Of a stretch of 64,000 nucleotides of DNA, positions 1 through 8,733 are shown piece by piece; position 1 is the first letter of the stretch, and every line of letters starts with the position of its first letter. The notes beneath the pieces were generated by a model. It was given only the letters and a program-made list of their open reading frames with translations, had not been told where the DNA came from and ran no database searches. Source of the DNA: Caulobacter zeae (GTDB lineage: Bacteria; Pseudomonadota; Alphaproteobacteria; Caulobacterales; Caulobacteraceae); contig NZ_PJRS01000011.1 of NCBI RefSeq assembly GCF_002858925.1, forward strand, positions 62,001 through 126,000, in the 5' to 3' direction. The position numbers were made by a program, and so were the translations under genes.

Positions 1-743
1 CGCACCATCTCGGCGATCGCCGCGCGCTCGGGGAACAGCGCGCTGTTCTGCGAGGCCGCGTCGCTGAGGCCGACGTTCGGGGCGAAGGCTCCGGCCCGCA
101 CCCTGAACGGCGCGTAGTTATACTGGATGAAAAGCTCCTGGAGCATGCCGGGGCCGTCGGTCCCGTTGCCGCCGAAGTCGAGCAGGATCGAGTAGTCGAA
201 GTTCTTGAAGAACCGGCCGTCGACGCCCAGGCGCGCGCGGCGGAAGTTGCTGCCGCTATTGAGGTCGCGGCCGTTGCCGATCACCGCCGGCAGGCCCTTG
301 TCCTGGAAGTAGTGGGCGGTGTCGAGCTGCATCACTGCGTGCAGGCTGGCGGTGAAGGCGCCGTCGGTGGAGGCGATGGTCGGACGGCCGGCGGCGATGC
401 TGACGGTGGCGGCCGGCAGTGGCGAGGCGGCCTTCGGCGGCGGCGCGACGGCGGCGACCTGGGTCTGGGCCGGAGCCGCCTGGGCCGTGGTGGCGGGGGT
501 CGCGGCGGCGGGGGCCGTGGTGACCGGTCGGCTGGCCATGGTGGCCGTCTTCAGTTCGTTGATCTGTTGCTGCAGCAGCTTCAGCTGCGCTTCCAGGGCC
601 TCGATGCGGGCCTGCTGGTCGCCCGCAGCAGGAGAGGCGGATGTCTGTGATGCTGGCGTCTGGGCGCCGGCGCTCCCCGCGATCGCCAGCGTCGAGGCGC
701 AGGCGATCAGGGCCATGCGCGAGGCAAGGCGGTTGATGGTCAC
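1..743 (-). CDS. OprP-like phosphate-selective porin, C-terminus cut off by window edge
   Basis: Read on the minus strand from a GTG at 743, preceded by a GAGGGGAAG ribosome binding site. The N-terminus is a signal peptide ending near AGSAGAQ. A short coiled coil follows (residues about 40-65, rich in Leu, Gln and Glu), then an Ala/Pro/Thr linker. From about residue 125 come beta-barrel-like strands with the phrases NFRRARLGVDGRFF and YSILLDFGG, typical of the phosphate-selective porin O/P family. About 247 residues are visible; the rest lies left of the window. It should be an outer-membrane channel. Lying beside phoR-pst suggests a role in phosphate entry, but family members also pass other anions. 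A direct repeat about 55-75 bases upstream may be an operator. The family call is fairly sure; substrate is inferred from neighbours. Confidence 0.8.
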   Translation of the reverse strand, partial: MTINRLASRMALIACASTLAIAGSAGAQTPASQTSASPAAGDQQARIEALEAQLKLLQQQINELKTATMASRPVTTAPAAATPATTAQAAPAQTQVAAVAPPPKAASPLPAATVSIAAGRPTIASTDGAFTASLHAVMQLDTAHYFQDKGLPAVIGNGRDLNSGSNFRRARLGVDGRFFKNFDYSILLDFGGNGTDGPGMLQELFIQYNYAPFRVRAGAFAPNVGLSDAASQNSALFPERAAIAEMV

Positions 744-798
744 GGTCTTCCCCTCGCGGCGGCTCTGCGCCACCGTCCTATTGCTCAGGGGAACATGA

Positions 799-819
799 CT
801 AACGGGCAGGCTCTAACGG
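799..819 (-). promoter_or_regulatory. Direct repeat upstream of the porin gene, candidate operator
   Basis: Two exact copies of CTAACGG (799-805 and 813-819, plus-strand reading) are separated by seven bases, 56-76 bases upstream of the porin GTG. The layout suits a dimeric regulator such as an OmpR/PhoB-type protein, but the sequence is not a good Pho box, so the regulator is unknown. Confidence 0.3.
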
Positions 820-894
820 AGTTTTGACGACCCAAGTCCTTGGTTTTGCTGGCCGCTGCGGCCAAGTGTCGCTCCGAGGGCGGACGATCGAACG

Positions 895-922
895 AAAAAG
901 GCCCCGCACGTTGTGCGGGGCC
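895..922 (-). terminator. Rho-independent terminator of the autotransporter gene
   Basis: A perfect 10-bp stem (900-909 with 913-922, loop GTT) is followed on the minus strand by a run of five T. It starts about 30 bases past the autotransporter stop codon and would separate that transcript from the porin gene downstream. Confidence 0.85.
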
Positions 923-953
923 TTGAACTCTACTCCGCCAGGGCGGCCGATGG

Positions 954-3900
954 TTAGAACATCGTCCGGCCGGTGAGCTTCACATTGTAGCGCTTCTGGC
1001 GCTTGGTGCTTTCCGCGCCGCCTTCCAGGGCGACGTAGGACATGGCCGTGCCGGCCCGCAGGGCGAAGCCCAGGGTCAGGGCGCCGTCGCGGTTGTCGAA
1101 GGCTTCCAGCACGTACTTGCCGTTCTTCTTGGTCACGACGGTGTCGGCCAGGCTGCCGGCGATGGTCTTGCGGTAGCCGACGCGCACTTCCGGACGCAGC
1201 CACACCTCGCGGCCGAAGTCCGCGCCCATGACCAGGCCCAGGTCGCCCGACAGGTTGCTCCACTTGCGCGAGCCGATGGCGCCGTCCAGCACGTCGCCGC
1301 CGCCGACTTCGTCGTGGCTCGACTCGTTGAGGTAGGTGTAGTCGACGCGCGTTTCGGGACGCAGGAAGTAGCGGCCTAGCTTGGCCTCGTAGGCGGCGCC
1401 GGCGAAGGCGTTGGCGGTCACCGCGCCCCAGTCGGCCTTGGTCACGCGGTCTTCGTCGGTGACGCCGTCGCCGTTGAGGTCGAGGAACAGCACGCGGTTG
1501 CTCTCGAACCAGCCGTAACCGGCGCCGCCGCCGAGGTTGAAGCGCCAGGGGCCGACCGAACGACGCCAGTAGACGCCGGTCTGTACGATCGAGGCGGTGG
1601 TCTGTTCGCCGACCTGGGCGACCGTGTCGTGTTCTTCCAGCGCGGTGTAGGCCAGGGTCGCGCCCAGAGCGCCGCCCGCGTCGCCCATGGCTTCATAGCC
1701 GGCGACGAAGCCGAAGGCCTGGGTGTCGGTGCCCAGGGTCTCGCCGTCCTCGCGGCGCACCAGGCCGTTGATCTCCTGCACCCAGATGCTGTCGGGGCCA
1801 TAGCGGTCGCCCGGATCGGGACGGATGGCGGTGGCGGCCGAGATCTGCTGGTTGATGTTCTGCAGGGTCGCGAACATGCCTTCGCCCTGGTCGGGCAGCA
1901 GCTGGTTGTAGTTGCGGACGAAGGTGGCCTTGTCGTTGATGCCCAGGAACAGGCTGGCCACGTCCTTGTCGCCGGCCAGCGAGCCGAACAGGGCGTCGTA
2001 GGCCGAGGCGCCCGATCGGGCCAGGCCGATTTCCGAGGCGGTGCGGCGGCGCACGTCCAGATAGACGTCGTTGCCCTGGGCCTTGGCGGTGGCGACGTAC
2101 ATGTACGGCGCGTTGTCCAGCAGGCCTTGGCCGAAGGTCCCGGCGGTCAGCGAGCCGGCCGAGATCACCTTGTACGAGGTCTCTTCGGTCAGCAGGCTGG
2201 TCAGGCGCAGGCCAAGCTGCGCGCCGCTGGTGATGTTGGCCGCGCCCGAGACCGCCAGCTGGGTGTGGGTGCCGGCCGTCGGGTCGGCCGTGAACACCAG
2301 CTTGCTCTCGGCGCCCAGGTTCAGGTTCGAGATGTTCAGGGTCTGGGCGTTGGTCAGGCCCAGCGAGCCCTTGCCGATGGTGATGTCCAGCTGGCCGTCG
2401 CTGTCGCTGATCGCGCCGATCACGGCCGCGCCGCCGTCGATGCGGAAGGTGTCGGCCCCGGCGCCGAACGCGATGTCGCCGACCACGGCGCCGTTCAGCA
2501 CGTTGAAGGTGTCGGCGCCCGAGCCGAAGCGGATCGCGCCGATGATCGACGGTTCTGCGTTGTCGGGCACGCCGTCGCCGTCGGCGTCGGGCAGGGTCTT
2601 GTCGCTGCTGACGATGCCGTTCTGGGTCAGGGTGACGCCGGTGGTGTTGCGGCTGACGTCGATGGCGACGGCCTTGCCGGTGATCGTCTCGTTAGACGGA
2701 TCGGTGTCGGCGTCGTCCTTGTCGTCGGCGTCGTCGGTGGGCGAGATCGCCGCGATGATCGAGCCGGTGTTCTCGATCGAGGTCAGGCCGCCCGAATAGT
2801 CGATGACGCCGTAGGCCGAGCCCTTCTCGCCGACGACGTTGGAGTTGATCACGCCGCCGTTGCGCAGGCTGGGGACGTTGGCGCCGGCCTCGATGACGAT
2901 GCCGCGGGCGTCGAACTCGCCTTCCGAGACGCTGTAGGTGGTGATCGAACCCTTGTTGTAGATCACCGGGACGTTGGCGCCGGCCGTCACCCGCACGCCG
3001 TTGGCGTTGGCCTCGTAGGCCTGCGAGGTCATGGCGGTCTCGAGCAGGGCGCCGTTTGCGATGTTGGTCGCCTGGCCGGTATTGCCGCCCAGCTGGACGC
3101 CGGTCGAGGTGATGCCGTCATAGACGCCGTTGGCGACGATCGCGCCGCGGGCGCGCAGGCCGTAGGCGTTGTCGCCCGTGCCGATGACGCCGATGTTGAT
3201 CGCGCCGGTGTCCGAACCGATCAGCAGGGCCGGAGCCGCGCCGTAGACGGCCAGGGCGGCGTTGCCCTCGTTGGCGTCCTCGATGCCGTCGCCGTCTTCG
3301 TCGGTCTTGGTGGTGTCGTTGTCGGCCGGGCGGATGTCGAGCAGCACGCCGCCGGTGACGCTGCCGGCCACGCGGACGGCCGGGCCGCCTTGCAGCAGGT
3401 CGTCGGCGTCCAGCTTGTCGCGCACGGTCTTGTCGGCCGGGCGGGCGGTGTAGCGGTAGCCGGTGGCCGTGACCGCGCCCTGGATGACGAAGGCGCCGTT
3501 GATGTTGTTGTCGATCGCGACGCCGGTCGAGTTCTGGCCCAGCACCGAGACGCTGCCGTTGACGGTGACCTTGCCGGTCACCGGCGCGTTGACGTGGACG
3601 CCGTAGCTGTTGTTGCCGGTCACGGCGATCGCGCCGCCGCTGGTCAGGTTGCCGTTCAGCGCGCTGTCCAGCTTGATGCCGGCCGAGTTGTTGCCCTCGA
3701 TGGTGATCGTGCCGCCGGTGGACAGGATGTCGCCGGTGAAGGCGCCGGGGCCGGCCAGGCGGATGCCGTAGCGGTTGGAACCCAGCGCGAAGGCGCCGTC
3801 CACGTCGCCGTCCGAGTCGGTGTCGGTGGGGGTGTAGTCTTCGTCCAGCGTGATCGTGCCGGTGTTGGTGACCGTGCCGGTCGTCCCGCCGTTGATCAGG

Positions 3901-4175
3901 ATGCCGGTCGAGTCGTTGACGCCCTGGGTGCTGAGCGTCCCGGCGTTGTTGACCTTATTGTTGCTGTTCAGCGTCACCAGCGCGCCGCTGGCGGTCAGCT
4001 TGATCGAGCCGGCCGTGTCGATCTTGACATCATCGGCCGCGCCGTTCGTCCCGGCCGAGCCGGTGGCGATAGGCGTGGTCCGCGCGGTGTTCACCACCGT
4101 CTCGGCCTGCGCGGCCAAGGCCATGGCCAAAAGAGGAGCGGCCGCGACCGTCGCGACCAGGACCTTGCGCTGCAT
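954..4175 (-). CDS. Autotransporter outer-membrane protein with Asp-rich Ca-binding-type loops
   Basis: A protein of 1073 residues, starting at the ATG at 4175 so that it opens with a clean signal peptide (MQRKVLV to about AAQA); an in-frame ATG at 4262 is less likely. Residues about 25-790 are a repetitive passenger full of NxGTI, GxIxxN and GVxVxxxA turns, as expected of a beta-helix. Residues about 800-1073 form an autotransporter beta-barrel (VQEINGLVRR start) ending in a terminal Phe, the usual outer-membrane signal. Three Asp-rich loops in the passenger (near residues 118-127, 291 and 529) and one in the barrel (near 898) have the DxDxDG pattern of calcium-binding loops. No protease triad was found. 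It is probably a surface or adhesin-like protein; its function is unknown. Confidence 0.88.
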   Translation of the reverse strand: MQRKVLVATVAAAPLLAMALAAQAETVVNTARTTPIATGSAGTNGAADDVKIDTAGSIKLTASGALVTLNSNNKVNNAGTLSTQGVNDSTGILINGGTTGTVTNTGTITLDEDYTPTDTDSDGDVDGAFALGSNRYGIRLAGPGAFTGDILSTGGTITIEGNNSAGIKLDSALNGNLTSGGAIAVTGNNSYGVHVNAPVTGKVTVNGSVSVLGQNSTGVAIDNNINGAFVIQGAVTATGYRYTARPADKTVRDKLDADDLLQGGPAVRVAGSVTGGVLLDIRPADNDTTKTDEDGDGIEDANEGNAALAVYGAAPALLIGSDTGAINIGVIGTGDNAYGLRARGAIVANGVYDGITSTGVQLGGNTGQATNIANGALLETAMTSQAYEANANGVRVTAGANVPVIYNKGSITTYSVSEGEFDARGIVIEAGANVPSLRNGGVINSNVVGEKGSAYGVIDYSGGLTSIENTGSIIAAISPTDDADDKDDADTDPSNETITGKAVAIDVSRNTTGVTLTQNGIVSSDKTLPDADGDGVPDNAEPSIIGAIRFGSGADTFNVLNGAVVGDIAFGAGADTFRIDGGAAVIGAISDSDGQLDITIGKGSLGLTNAQTLNISNLNLGAESKLVFTADPTAGTHTQLAVSGAANITSGAQLGLRLTSLLTEETSYKVISAGSLTAGTFGQGLLDNAPYMYVATAKAQGNDVYLDVRRRTASEIGLARSGASAYDALFGSLAGDKDVASLFLGINDKATFVRNYNQLLPDQGEGMFATLQNINQQISAATAIRPDPGDRYGPDSIWVQEINGLVRREDGETLGTDTQAFGFVAGYEAMGDAGGALGATLAYTALEEHDTVAQVGEQTTASIVQTGVYWRRSVGPWRFNLGGGAGYGWFESNRVLFLDLNGDGVTDEDRVTKADWGAVTANAFAGAAYEAKLGRYFLRPETRVDYTYLNESSHDEVGGGDVLDGAIGSRKWSNLSGDLGLVMGADFGREVWLRPEVRVGYRKTIAGSLADTVVTKKNGKYVLEAFDNRDGALTLGFALRAGTAMSYVALEGGAESTKRQKRYNVKLTGRTMF

Positions 4176-4418
4176 ACGAACAGACCACCCTAAGGAGAAT
4201 TCCCTCGATCCCCAGATTGCGTCAGGTTGCGGCGAAATTGCGGTGACTTCCGCACCCGACACGCATCCAGGGGTTCCCCGTCTATCCCATGCTCAACGGC
4301 GGCGCCATATCTGGTTCGTCGAATCATCGCATCGTCACAAAACTGGCCTAGGAGCCTTGGCCCCCGCCCCGCCCTTGTCGGAGGCCATCGCCCTTTCCAA
4401 GGAGCCCGGACGCTCGCC
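4176..4418. promoter_or_regulatory. Divergent promoter region between autotransporter gene and phoR
   Basis: This 243-bp gap must hold promoters for both genes. Three TTGCG(G/T) repeats start at 4217, 4227 and 4238, that is every 10-11 bp, 42-67 bases upstream of the autotransporter start. One GAATC (a CcrM-type GANTC site) lies at about 4320-4324 on the phoR side. No palindromic repeat element is present. Confidence 0.4.
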
Positions 4419-5876
4419 ATGCCCAGCCTTACTCCCCTCTCGCCGGTCGCGCCGGAGCGCTGGGGCGGCGGCTTGGCCGGAGCCTGGGTCGGGGCCTGGA
4501 CCGCCGTGGCCGCCGGGCCGACCGCCCTGGTGGCGATGACCGCCCTGGGCGCGGCCAGGCCGGGCGTGGCCCTGCCGGCGGCGATCCTGCTGGGCTTCGG
4601 CGGCGCGATCCTGCTGCGCCGGCTGCGTCGCCGGCTCGACGACTCGGTGCTCAGCCTGGCGCCCGCCGCCGCCTCGGCCGACCGCGCGCCGCCCTTCGCC
4701 GTCATTACCGAGAACCTGCCCGACCCCTTGATGGTCATCGCCGCCGAGGAGGCCGACGACCTGACCGGCCGGCGTTTCGTGTTCGCCAACGCCGCGGCCC
4801 GCGAGCGTTTCCGCATCCGTGAGGGGGCCCTGCTGGTCACCGCCGTGCGCAGTCCCCAGGTGCTGGAGGCGGTGGACGAGGCCCTGTTCGGCGGCGTCGA
4901 GCGCACGGTCGAATGGACCGGCGTCGGCTCGCAGGGGCGCGACTGGACCGCCCAGGCCCGGCCGCTGGGCCGCGACGAGGCCGGCTCGCACCTGGCCTTG
5001 CTGGTGCTGCGCGACGAGACGGACGTGCGCCGCACCGAGCGCACCCGCGCCGACTTCCTGGCCAACGCCAGCCACGAACTGCGCACGCCGCTGGCCTCGC
5101 TGTCGGGCTTCATCGAGACCCTGCGCGGCCACGCCAAGGAGGATCCGGGCGCCCGCGACAGGTTCCTGGCCATCATGCAGGCCCAGGCCGAGCGGATGTC
5201 GCGGCTGATCGACGACCTGATGAGCCTGTCGCGCATCGAGCTGAACGAGCACATCGCCCCGGCCGGCCGCGTCGACCTGGCCATGGCCGCCCAGGACGTC
5301 ATCGACGCCTTGGCTCCGCAGGCCCGCGACAAGCAGGTCGCCTTCGACGCCATCCTGCCGCCGCGCGGCGCGGCCGTGGTCGAGGGCGACCGTGACCAGA
5401 TCGTCCAGGTGATCCAGAACCTGGTCGACAACGCCATCAAGTATACGCCCAAGGACGGGACGGTGCGGGTCGAGATCTTCCCCGGCCTGACCCCGGCCAC
5501 GGCCGTGGCCGCGCGCGACCCGGCCGCCGCCCGCCTGGCGCTGCTGACCCCCGATCATTCCGCCGTCGAGGAATTCTACGCCGGCCTGCGGGTCAGCGAC
5601 CGCGGGCCGGGCATCGCCCGCGAGCACCTGCCGCGCCTGACCGAGCGCTTCTACCGCGTCGAGGGCCAGAAGAGCGGCGAGCGCCAGGGCACGGGCCTGG
5701 GCCTGGCCATCGTCAAGCACATCGTCAACCGCCATCGCGGCGGGCTGCACGTGGAGTCGGTGCGCGGCGAGGGGGCCACCTTCGGGATCTACCTGCCGAT
5801 GGCCAAGTCCTTGCCGGACAAGGATTTCGTGGCGTCGGAAGAGCCTGCGCCGGCCGGTGTCGTAAAACTGTCGTAG
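4419..5876 (+). CDS. phoR: Phosphate regulon sensor histidine kinase PhoR
   Basis: A protein of 485 residues. The ATG at 4419 was preferred because AAGGAG lies upstream and two membrane segments (about residues 18-42 and 46-65) then lie near the N-terminus, as in PhoR. A PAS-like region follows (about 85-190), then the dimerisation domain with the phosphorylated His219 in ASHELRTPL. The ATPase domain has the N box (NLVDNAIKYTP), the G1 box (VSDRGPGI) and the G2 box (GTGLGLAIV). It should autophosphorylate and control PhoB, encoded at the end of the same cluster. Its stop codon lies inside the Pho-box-like array that precedes pstC. Confidence 0.93.
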   Translation: MPSLTPLSPVAPERWGGGLAGAWVGAWTAVAAGPTALVAMTALGAARPGVALPAAILLGFGGAILLRRLRRRLDDSVLSLAPAAASADRAPPFAVITENLPDPLMVIAAEEADDLTGRRFVFANAAARERFRIREGALLVTAVRSPQVLEAVDEALFGGVERTVEWTGVGSQGRDWTAQARPLGRDEAGSHLALLVLRDETDVRRTERTRADFLANASHELRTPLASLSGFIETLRGHAKEDPGARDRFLAIMQAQAERMSRLIDDLMSLSRIELNEHIAPAGRVDLAMAAQDVIDALAPQARDKQVAFDAILPPRGAAVVEGDRDQIVQVIQNLVDNAIKYTPKDGTVRVEIFPGLTPATAVAARDPAAARLALLTPDHSAVEEFYAGLRVSDRGPGIAREHLPRLTERFYRVEGQKSGERQGTGLGLAIVKHIVNRHRGGLHVESVRGEGATFGIYLPMAKSLPDKDFVASEEPAPAGVVKLS

Positions 5877-5896
5877 AAACGTCGCATAAGGTCGTC
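5868..5896 (+). promoter_or_regulatory. Pho-box-like array upstream of pstC
   Basis: Three 7-mers, CTGTCGT (5868-5874), ACGTCGC (5879-5885) and GGTCGTC (5890-5896), are separated by AT-rich 4-base spacers AGAA and ATAA. This is the 11-bp phasing of PhoB sites, whose canonical half is CTGTCAT. It overlaps the phoR stop codon and lies 82 bases before the pstC ATG, so PhoB probably activates pst transcription from here. Confidence 0.65.
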
Positions 5897-5977
5897 GCCC
5901 GGCCGGCATAGATCGGTTGACGGGCGGGGCGGTGCAACGGGCGCCGTCTTCGCATCCAGCGCAAGACCGCTTCACGC

Positions 5978-7420
5978 ATGCTGACCTGGCTCTCGCTCCT
6001 GTTCCTGGCGCTGTTCGCGCTGGCGGCGTTCCTGCTCGGCCGCGGCCGAGCGCTCAAGGCCGCCGGCGGCGCCTCGGTGCGCCTGCACTCGCTGCCCAAC
6101 TATTACGGCGCCTACGCCGCCCTGTGGGCCGGCGCGCCCGCCGCCCTCCTGCTCCTGCTCGGCGCCGTGTTCGGCGGCCGCATCGAGGAAGCCGTGCTGC
6201 AGGCCGAGCGTCCGGCCGCCATCGCTTCGCTGACCCCCGACCGCCAGGACGTGTTCTTCAGCGACGCCCGCGCCATCGCGGCCAAGGAATCGCCGTCGGA
6301 AGTCGTCTACGAGGGCGAGCTGAAGACCGCGCTCGACGCCAAGGTCGCCGAGTCCGCCAAGATCACCGCCACGGTGCGCTACACCACCATCGGCCTGGCC
6401 GCCCTGGTGGCCCTGATCGGCGTGCTGCTGGCCCTGCCGCGCGTGGGGCTGGAGTTCCGCGCCCGCAACCGCGTCGAGGGCTGGATCAACGGCCTCCTGA
6501 TCGCCTGCTCGGTCGCCGCCGTGCTGACCACCCTGGGCATCGTGCTGTCGCTGGTCTGGGAAAGCTGGCGCTTCTTCCAGAGCGTCAATCCGCTGTCGTT
6601 CCTGTTCGGCACCGAATGGAGCCCGCAGATCGCCATGCGCGCCGACCAGGTGGCCTCGTCGGGCGCCTTCGGGGCCGTGCCGCTGTTCGCCGGCACCTTC
6701 CTGATCATGCTGATCGCCATGCTGGTGGCCGCGCCGGTCGGTCTCTACTCGGCGATCTATCTTTCGGAATACGCCGACCGCCGCGTGCGCTCGATCGTCA
6801 AGCCGCTGCTCGAGGTGCTGGCCGGCGTGCCGACCGTCGTCTACGGCTTCTTCGCCGCCCTGACCGTGGGCCCGCTGTTCCGGGCCTTCTTCAATGCGAT
6901 CGGCGAGGGCATGGCCGGCGGCCCGCTGGACGGGATCGCCCAGTACCTGATGCAGGTGCAGAACCAGATGGCCCTGGTGGCCGGCGTGGTGATGGGGATC
7001 ATGCTGATCCCGTTCGTCTCGTCGCTGTCGGACGACATCATCAACGCCGTGCCGCAGTCCCTTCGCGACGGCAGCTACGCCATGGGCGCCACCAAGTCCG
7101 AGACGGTCAAGAAGGTCATCCTTCCCGCCGCCCTGCCGGGCATCATGGCCGCCATGCTGCTGGCCGTGTCCCGCGCGGTCGGCGAGACGATGATCGTGAC
7201 CATGGCCGCGGGCCTGCAGGCCAAGCTGACCGCCAACCCGCTGGACACGGTCACCACCGTCACGGTGCAGATCGTCACCCTGCTGACCGGCGACCAGGAG
7301 TTCGACAGCCCCAAGACCCTCTCGGCCTTCGGCCTGGGCCTGACGCTATTCGTCGTGACCCTGGCGCTCAACATCATCGCCCTGCGCATCGTCCAGAAGT
7401 ATCGGGAACAATATGACTGA
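5978..7420 (+). CDS. pstC: Phosphate ABC transporter permease PstC
   Basis: A membrane protein of 480 residues. The C-terminal about 290 residues are the permease core, with several membrane helices and the cytoplasmic EAA-type loop (DGSYAMGATKSETVKKV). The N-terminal part adds two or three extra helices (near residues 1-22, 45-65 and 130-152) and a soluble stretch, making it much longer than the roughly 320-residue enterobacterial PstC; such long forms are known in alphaproteobacteria. It pairs with PstA to form the inner-membrane phosphate channel driven by PstB. The stop overlaps the pstA start by eight bases, so the two are translationally coupled. The ribosome binding site is weak. Confidence 0.94.
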   Translation: MLTWLSLLFLALFALAAFLLGRGRALKAAGGASVRLHSLPNYYGAYAALWAGAPAALLLLLGAVFGGRIEEAVLQAERPAAIASLTPDRQDVFFSDARAIAAKESPSEVVYEGELKTALDAKVAESAKITATVRYTTIGLAALVALIGVLLALPRVGLEFRARNRVEGWINGLLIACSVAAVLTTLGIVLSLVWESWRFFQSVNPLSFLFGTEWSPQIAMRADQVASSGAFGAVPLFAGTFLIMLIAMLVAAPVGLYSAIYLSEYADRRVRSIVKPLLEVLAGVPTVVYGFFAALTVGPLFRAFFNAIGEGMAGGPLDGIAQYLMQVQNQMALVAGVVMGIMLIPFVSSLSDDIINAVPQSLRDGSYAMGATKSETVKKVILPAALPGIMAAMLLAVSRAVGETMIVTMAAGLQAKLTANPLDTVTTVTVQIVTLLTGDQEFDSPKTLSAFGLGLTLFVVTLALNIIALRIVQKYREQYD

Positions 7421-8726
7421 CGCCGCCATCAACGCCGGCGCCGCCCCGCGCGAGCAGGGTCCCCGCCCGCAGCTCTCGGCCGCCGAAGCGCGCCTGAAGA
7501 AGCGCTATCGCTCGGAGATGTGGTTCAAGGCCCAGGGCATCGCCGCCATCGTCGTGGCGATGATCTTCCTGGTCGTGCTGGTCGGCCGCATCGTCGCCCA
7601 GGGCTACACCACCTTCGAGACCCACTCGATCAGCGTGCCGGTCTACCTGAACCCGGACCGCATCGACCGCACCGCGCTGGACGGGGTCAATTACGACTAC
7701 ATCGTCGCCGAGGCGGTGATGAAGAAGCTGAACATCCAAGACGACGACCTGGGCACGACGTCGGGCAAGGTCATGGACCTGGTCTCGCGCGACCTCGGCT
7801 TCCAGCTGCTCGACAAGATCAAGGCCGACCCGTCGGTGATCGGCAAGACGATCACCGTCACCGGCCCGGTCAAGGCCGACGCCGACCTCTACTTCAAGGG
7901 CGAGATCAAGCGCTCTACGCCTGAGGAAGACCGCAAGCTCGACAACCAGCAACTGGCCTGGCTGGACCAGCTGGAGAAGGACGGCACCGTCAAGGGCGGC
8001 TTCAACTTCGGCTTCTTCACCAAGTCCGACTCGACCGAGCCCGAGCAGGCCGGCGTGCTGGGCGCGGTGGTCGGCTCGGCCCTGATGCTGATCATCACCG
8101 CCCTGATCGCGGTGCCGGTCGGCGTGCTGGCCGCCGTCTACCTCGAAGAGTTCGCCCCGAAGAACCGCTGGACCGACGTCATCGAGGTCAACATCAACAA
8201 CCTCGCGGCCGTGCCCTCGATCGTCTACGGCCTGCTGGGCCTGGCGCTGTTCATCAACTGGCTGCACGTGCCGCGCAGCTCGCCGCTGGTCGGCGGCCTG
8301 GTGCTGGCCCTGATGGCCCTGCCCACCGTGATCATCGCCACCCGCTCGGCGCTGAAGGCCGTGCCGCCCTCGATCCGCGAAGCCGCCCTCGGCGTCGGCG
8401 CCTCCAAGGCCCAGACCGTGTTCCACCACGTGCTGCCGCTGGCCATGCCGGGCGTGATGACCGGCGCCATCCTGTCGCTGGCCCACGCGCTGGGCGAGAC
8501 CGCCCCGCTGCTGATGATCGGCATGGTCTCGTTCGTGCCGGGCGTGCCGGAAGGCTTCACCGGCGCCTCGACCGTCCTGCCCGTGCAGGTGTTCATCTGG
8601 GAGAACGCTTCGGAGCGGGCCTTCCACGAGCGCACCGCCGCGGCCATTCTCGTCCTCCTGATCTTCATGATCGTCATGAACGCCGCGGCCGTGATCCTGC
8701 GCCGCCGCTTCGAACGCCGGTGGTAG
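7413..8726 (+). CDS. pstA: Phosphate ABC transporter permease PstA
   Basis: A protein of 437 residues. After a cytoplasmic N-terminus and one helix (about residues 42-64) comes a polar region of about 150 residues, matching the DUF3333 extension found on many alphaproteobacterial PstA proteins. Then follows the binding-protein-dependent permease core (about 205-430), with the EAA loop near [20 protein letters not shown]. It forms the phosphate channel with PstC. The start lies within the end of pstC. No pstS is found in this cluster, so the periplasmic binding protein must be encoded elsewhere. Confidence 0.94.
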   Translation: MTDAAINAGAAPREQGPRPQLSAAEARLKKRYRSEMWFKAQGIAAIVVAMIFLVVLVGRIVAQGYTTFETHSISVPVYLNPDRIDRTALDGVNYDYIVAEAVMKKLNIQDDDLGTTSGKVMDLVSRDLGFQLLDKIKADPSVIGKTITVTGPVKADADLYFKGEIKRSTPEEDRKLDNQQLAWLDQLEKDGTVKGGFNFGFFTKSDSTEPEQAGVLGAVVGSALMLIITALIAVPVGVLAAVYLEEFAPKNRWTDVIEVNINNLAAVPSIVYGLLGLALFINWLHVPRSSPLVGGLVLALMALPTVIIATRSALKAVPPSIREAALGVGASKAQTVFHHVLPLAMPGVMTGAILSLAHALGETAPLLMIGMVSFVPGVPEGFTGASTVLPVQVFIWENASERAFHERTAAAILVLLIFMIVMNAAAVILRRRFERRW

Positions 8727-8733
8727 GATCCCG

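Noticed and set aside
1629-4193. Long plus-strand ORF of 854 codons opposite the autotransporter
   Set aside because: Low-complexity, Ala/Gly/Asp/Arg/Val composition typical of the antisense frame in high-GC DNA; the minus-strand gene has a signal peptide, beta-barrel and terminator.
4335-5975. Minus-strand ORF opposite phoR and others of the same kind (8674-9660, 17126-19213, 23637-26414, 55210-56991)
   Set aside because: All lie opposite clear genes and have repetitive Ala/Arg/Gly/Asp/Val composition.
5917-7416. Plus-strand ORF of 499 codons overlapping pstC in another frame
   Set aside because: Arg/Pro/Gly-rich; the pstC frame has helices and the EAA loop.
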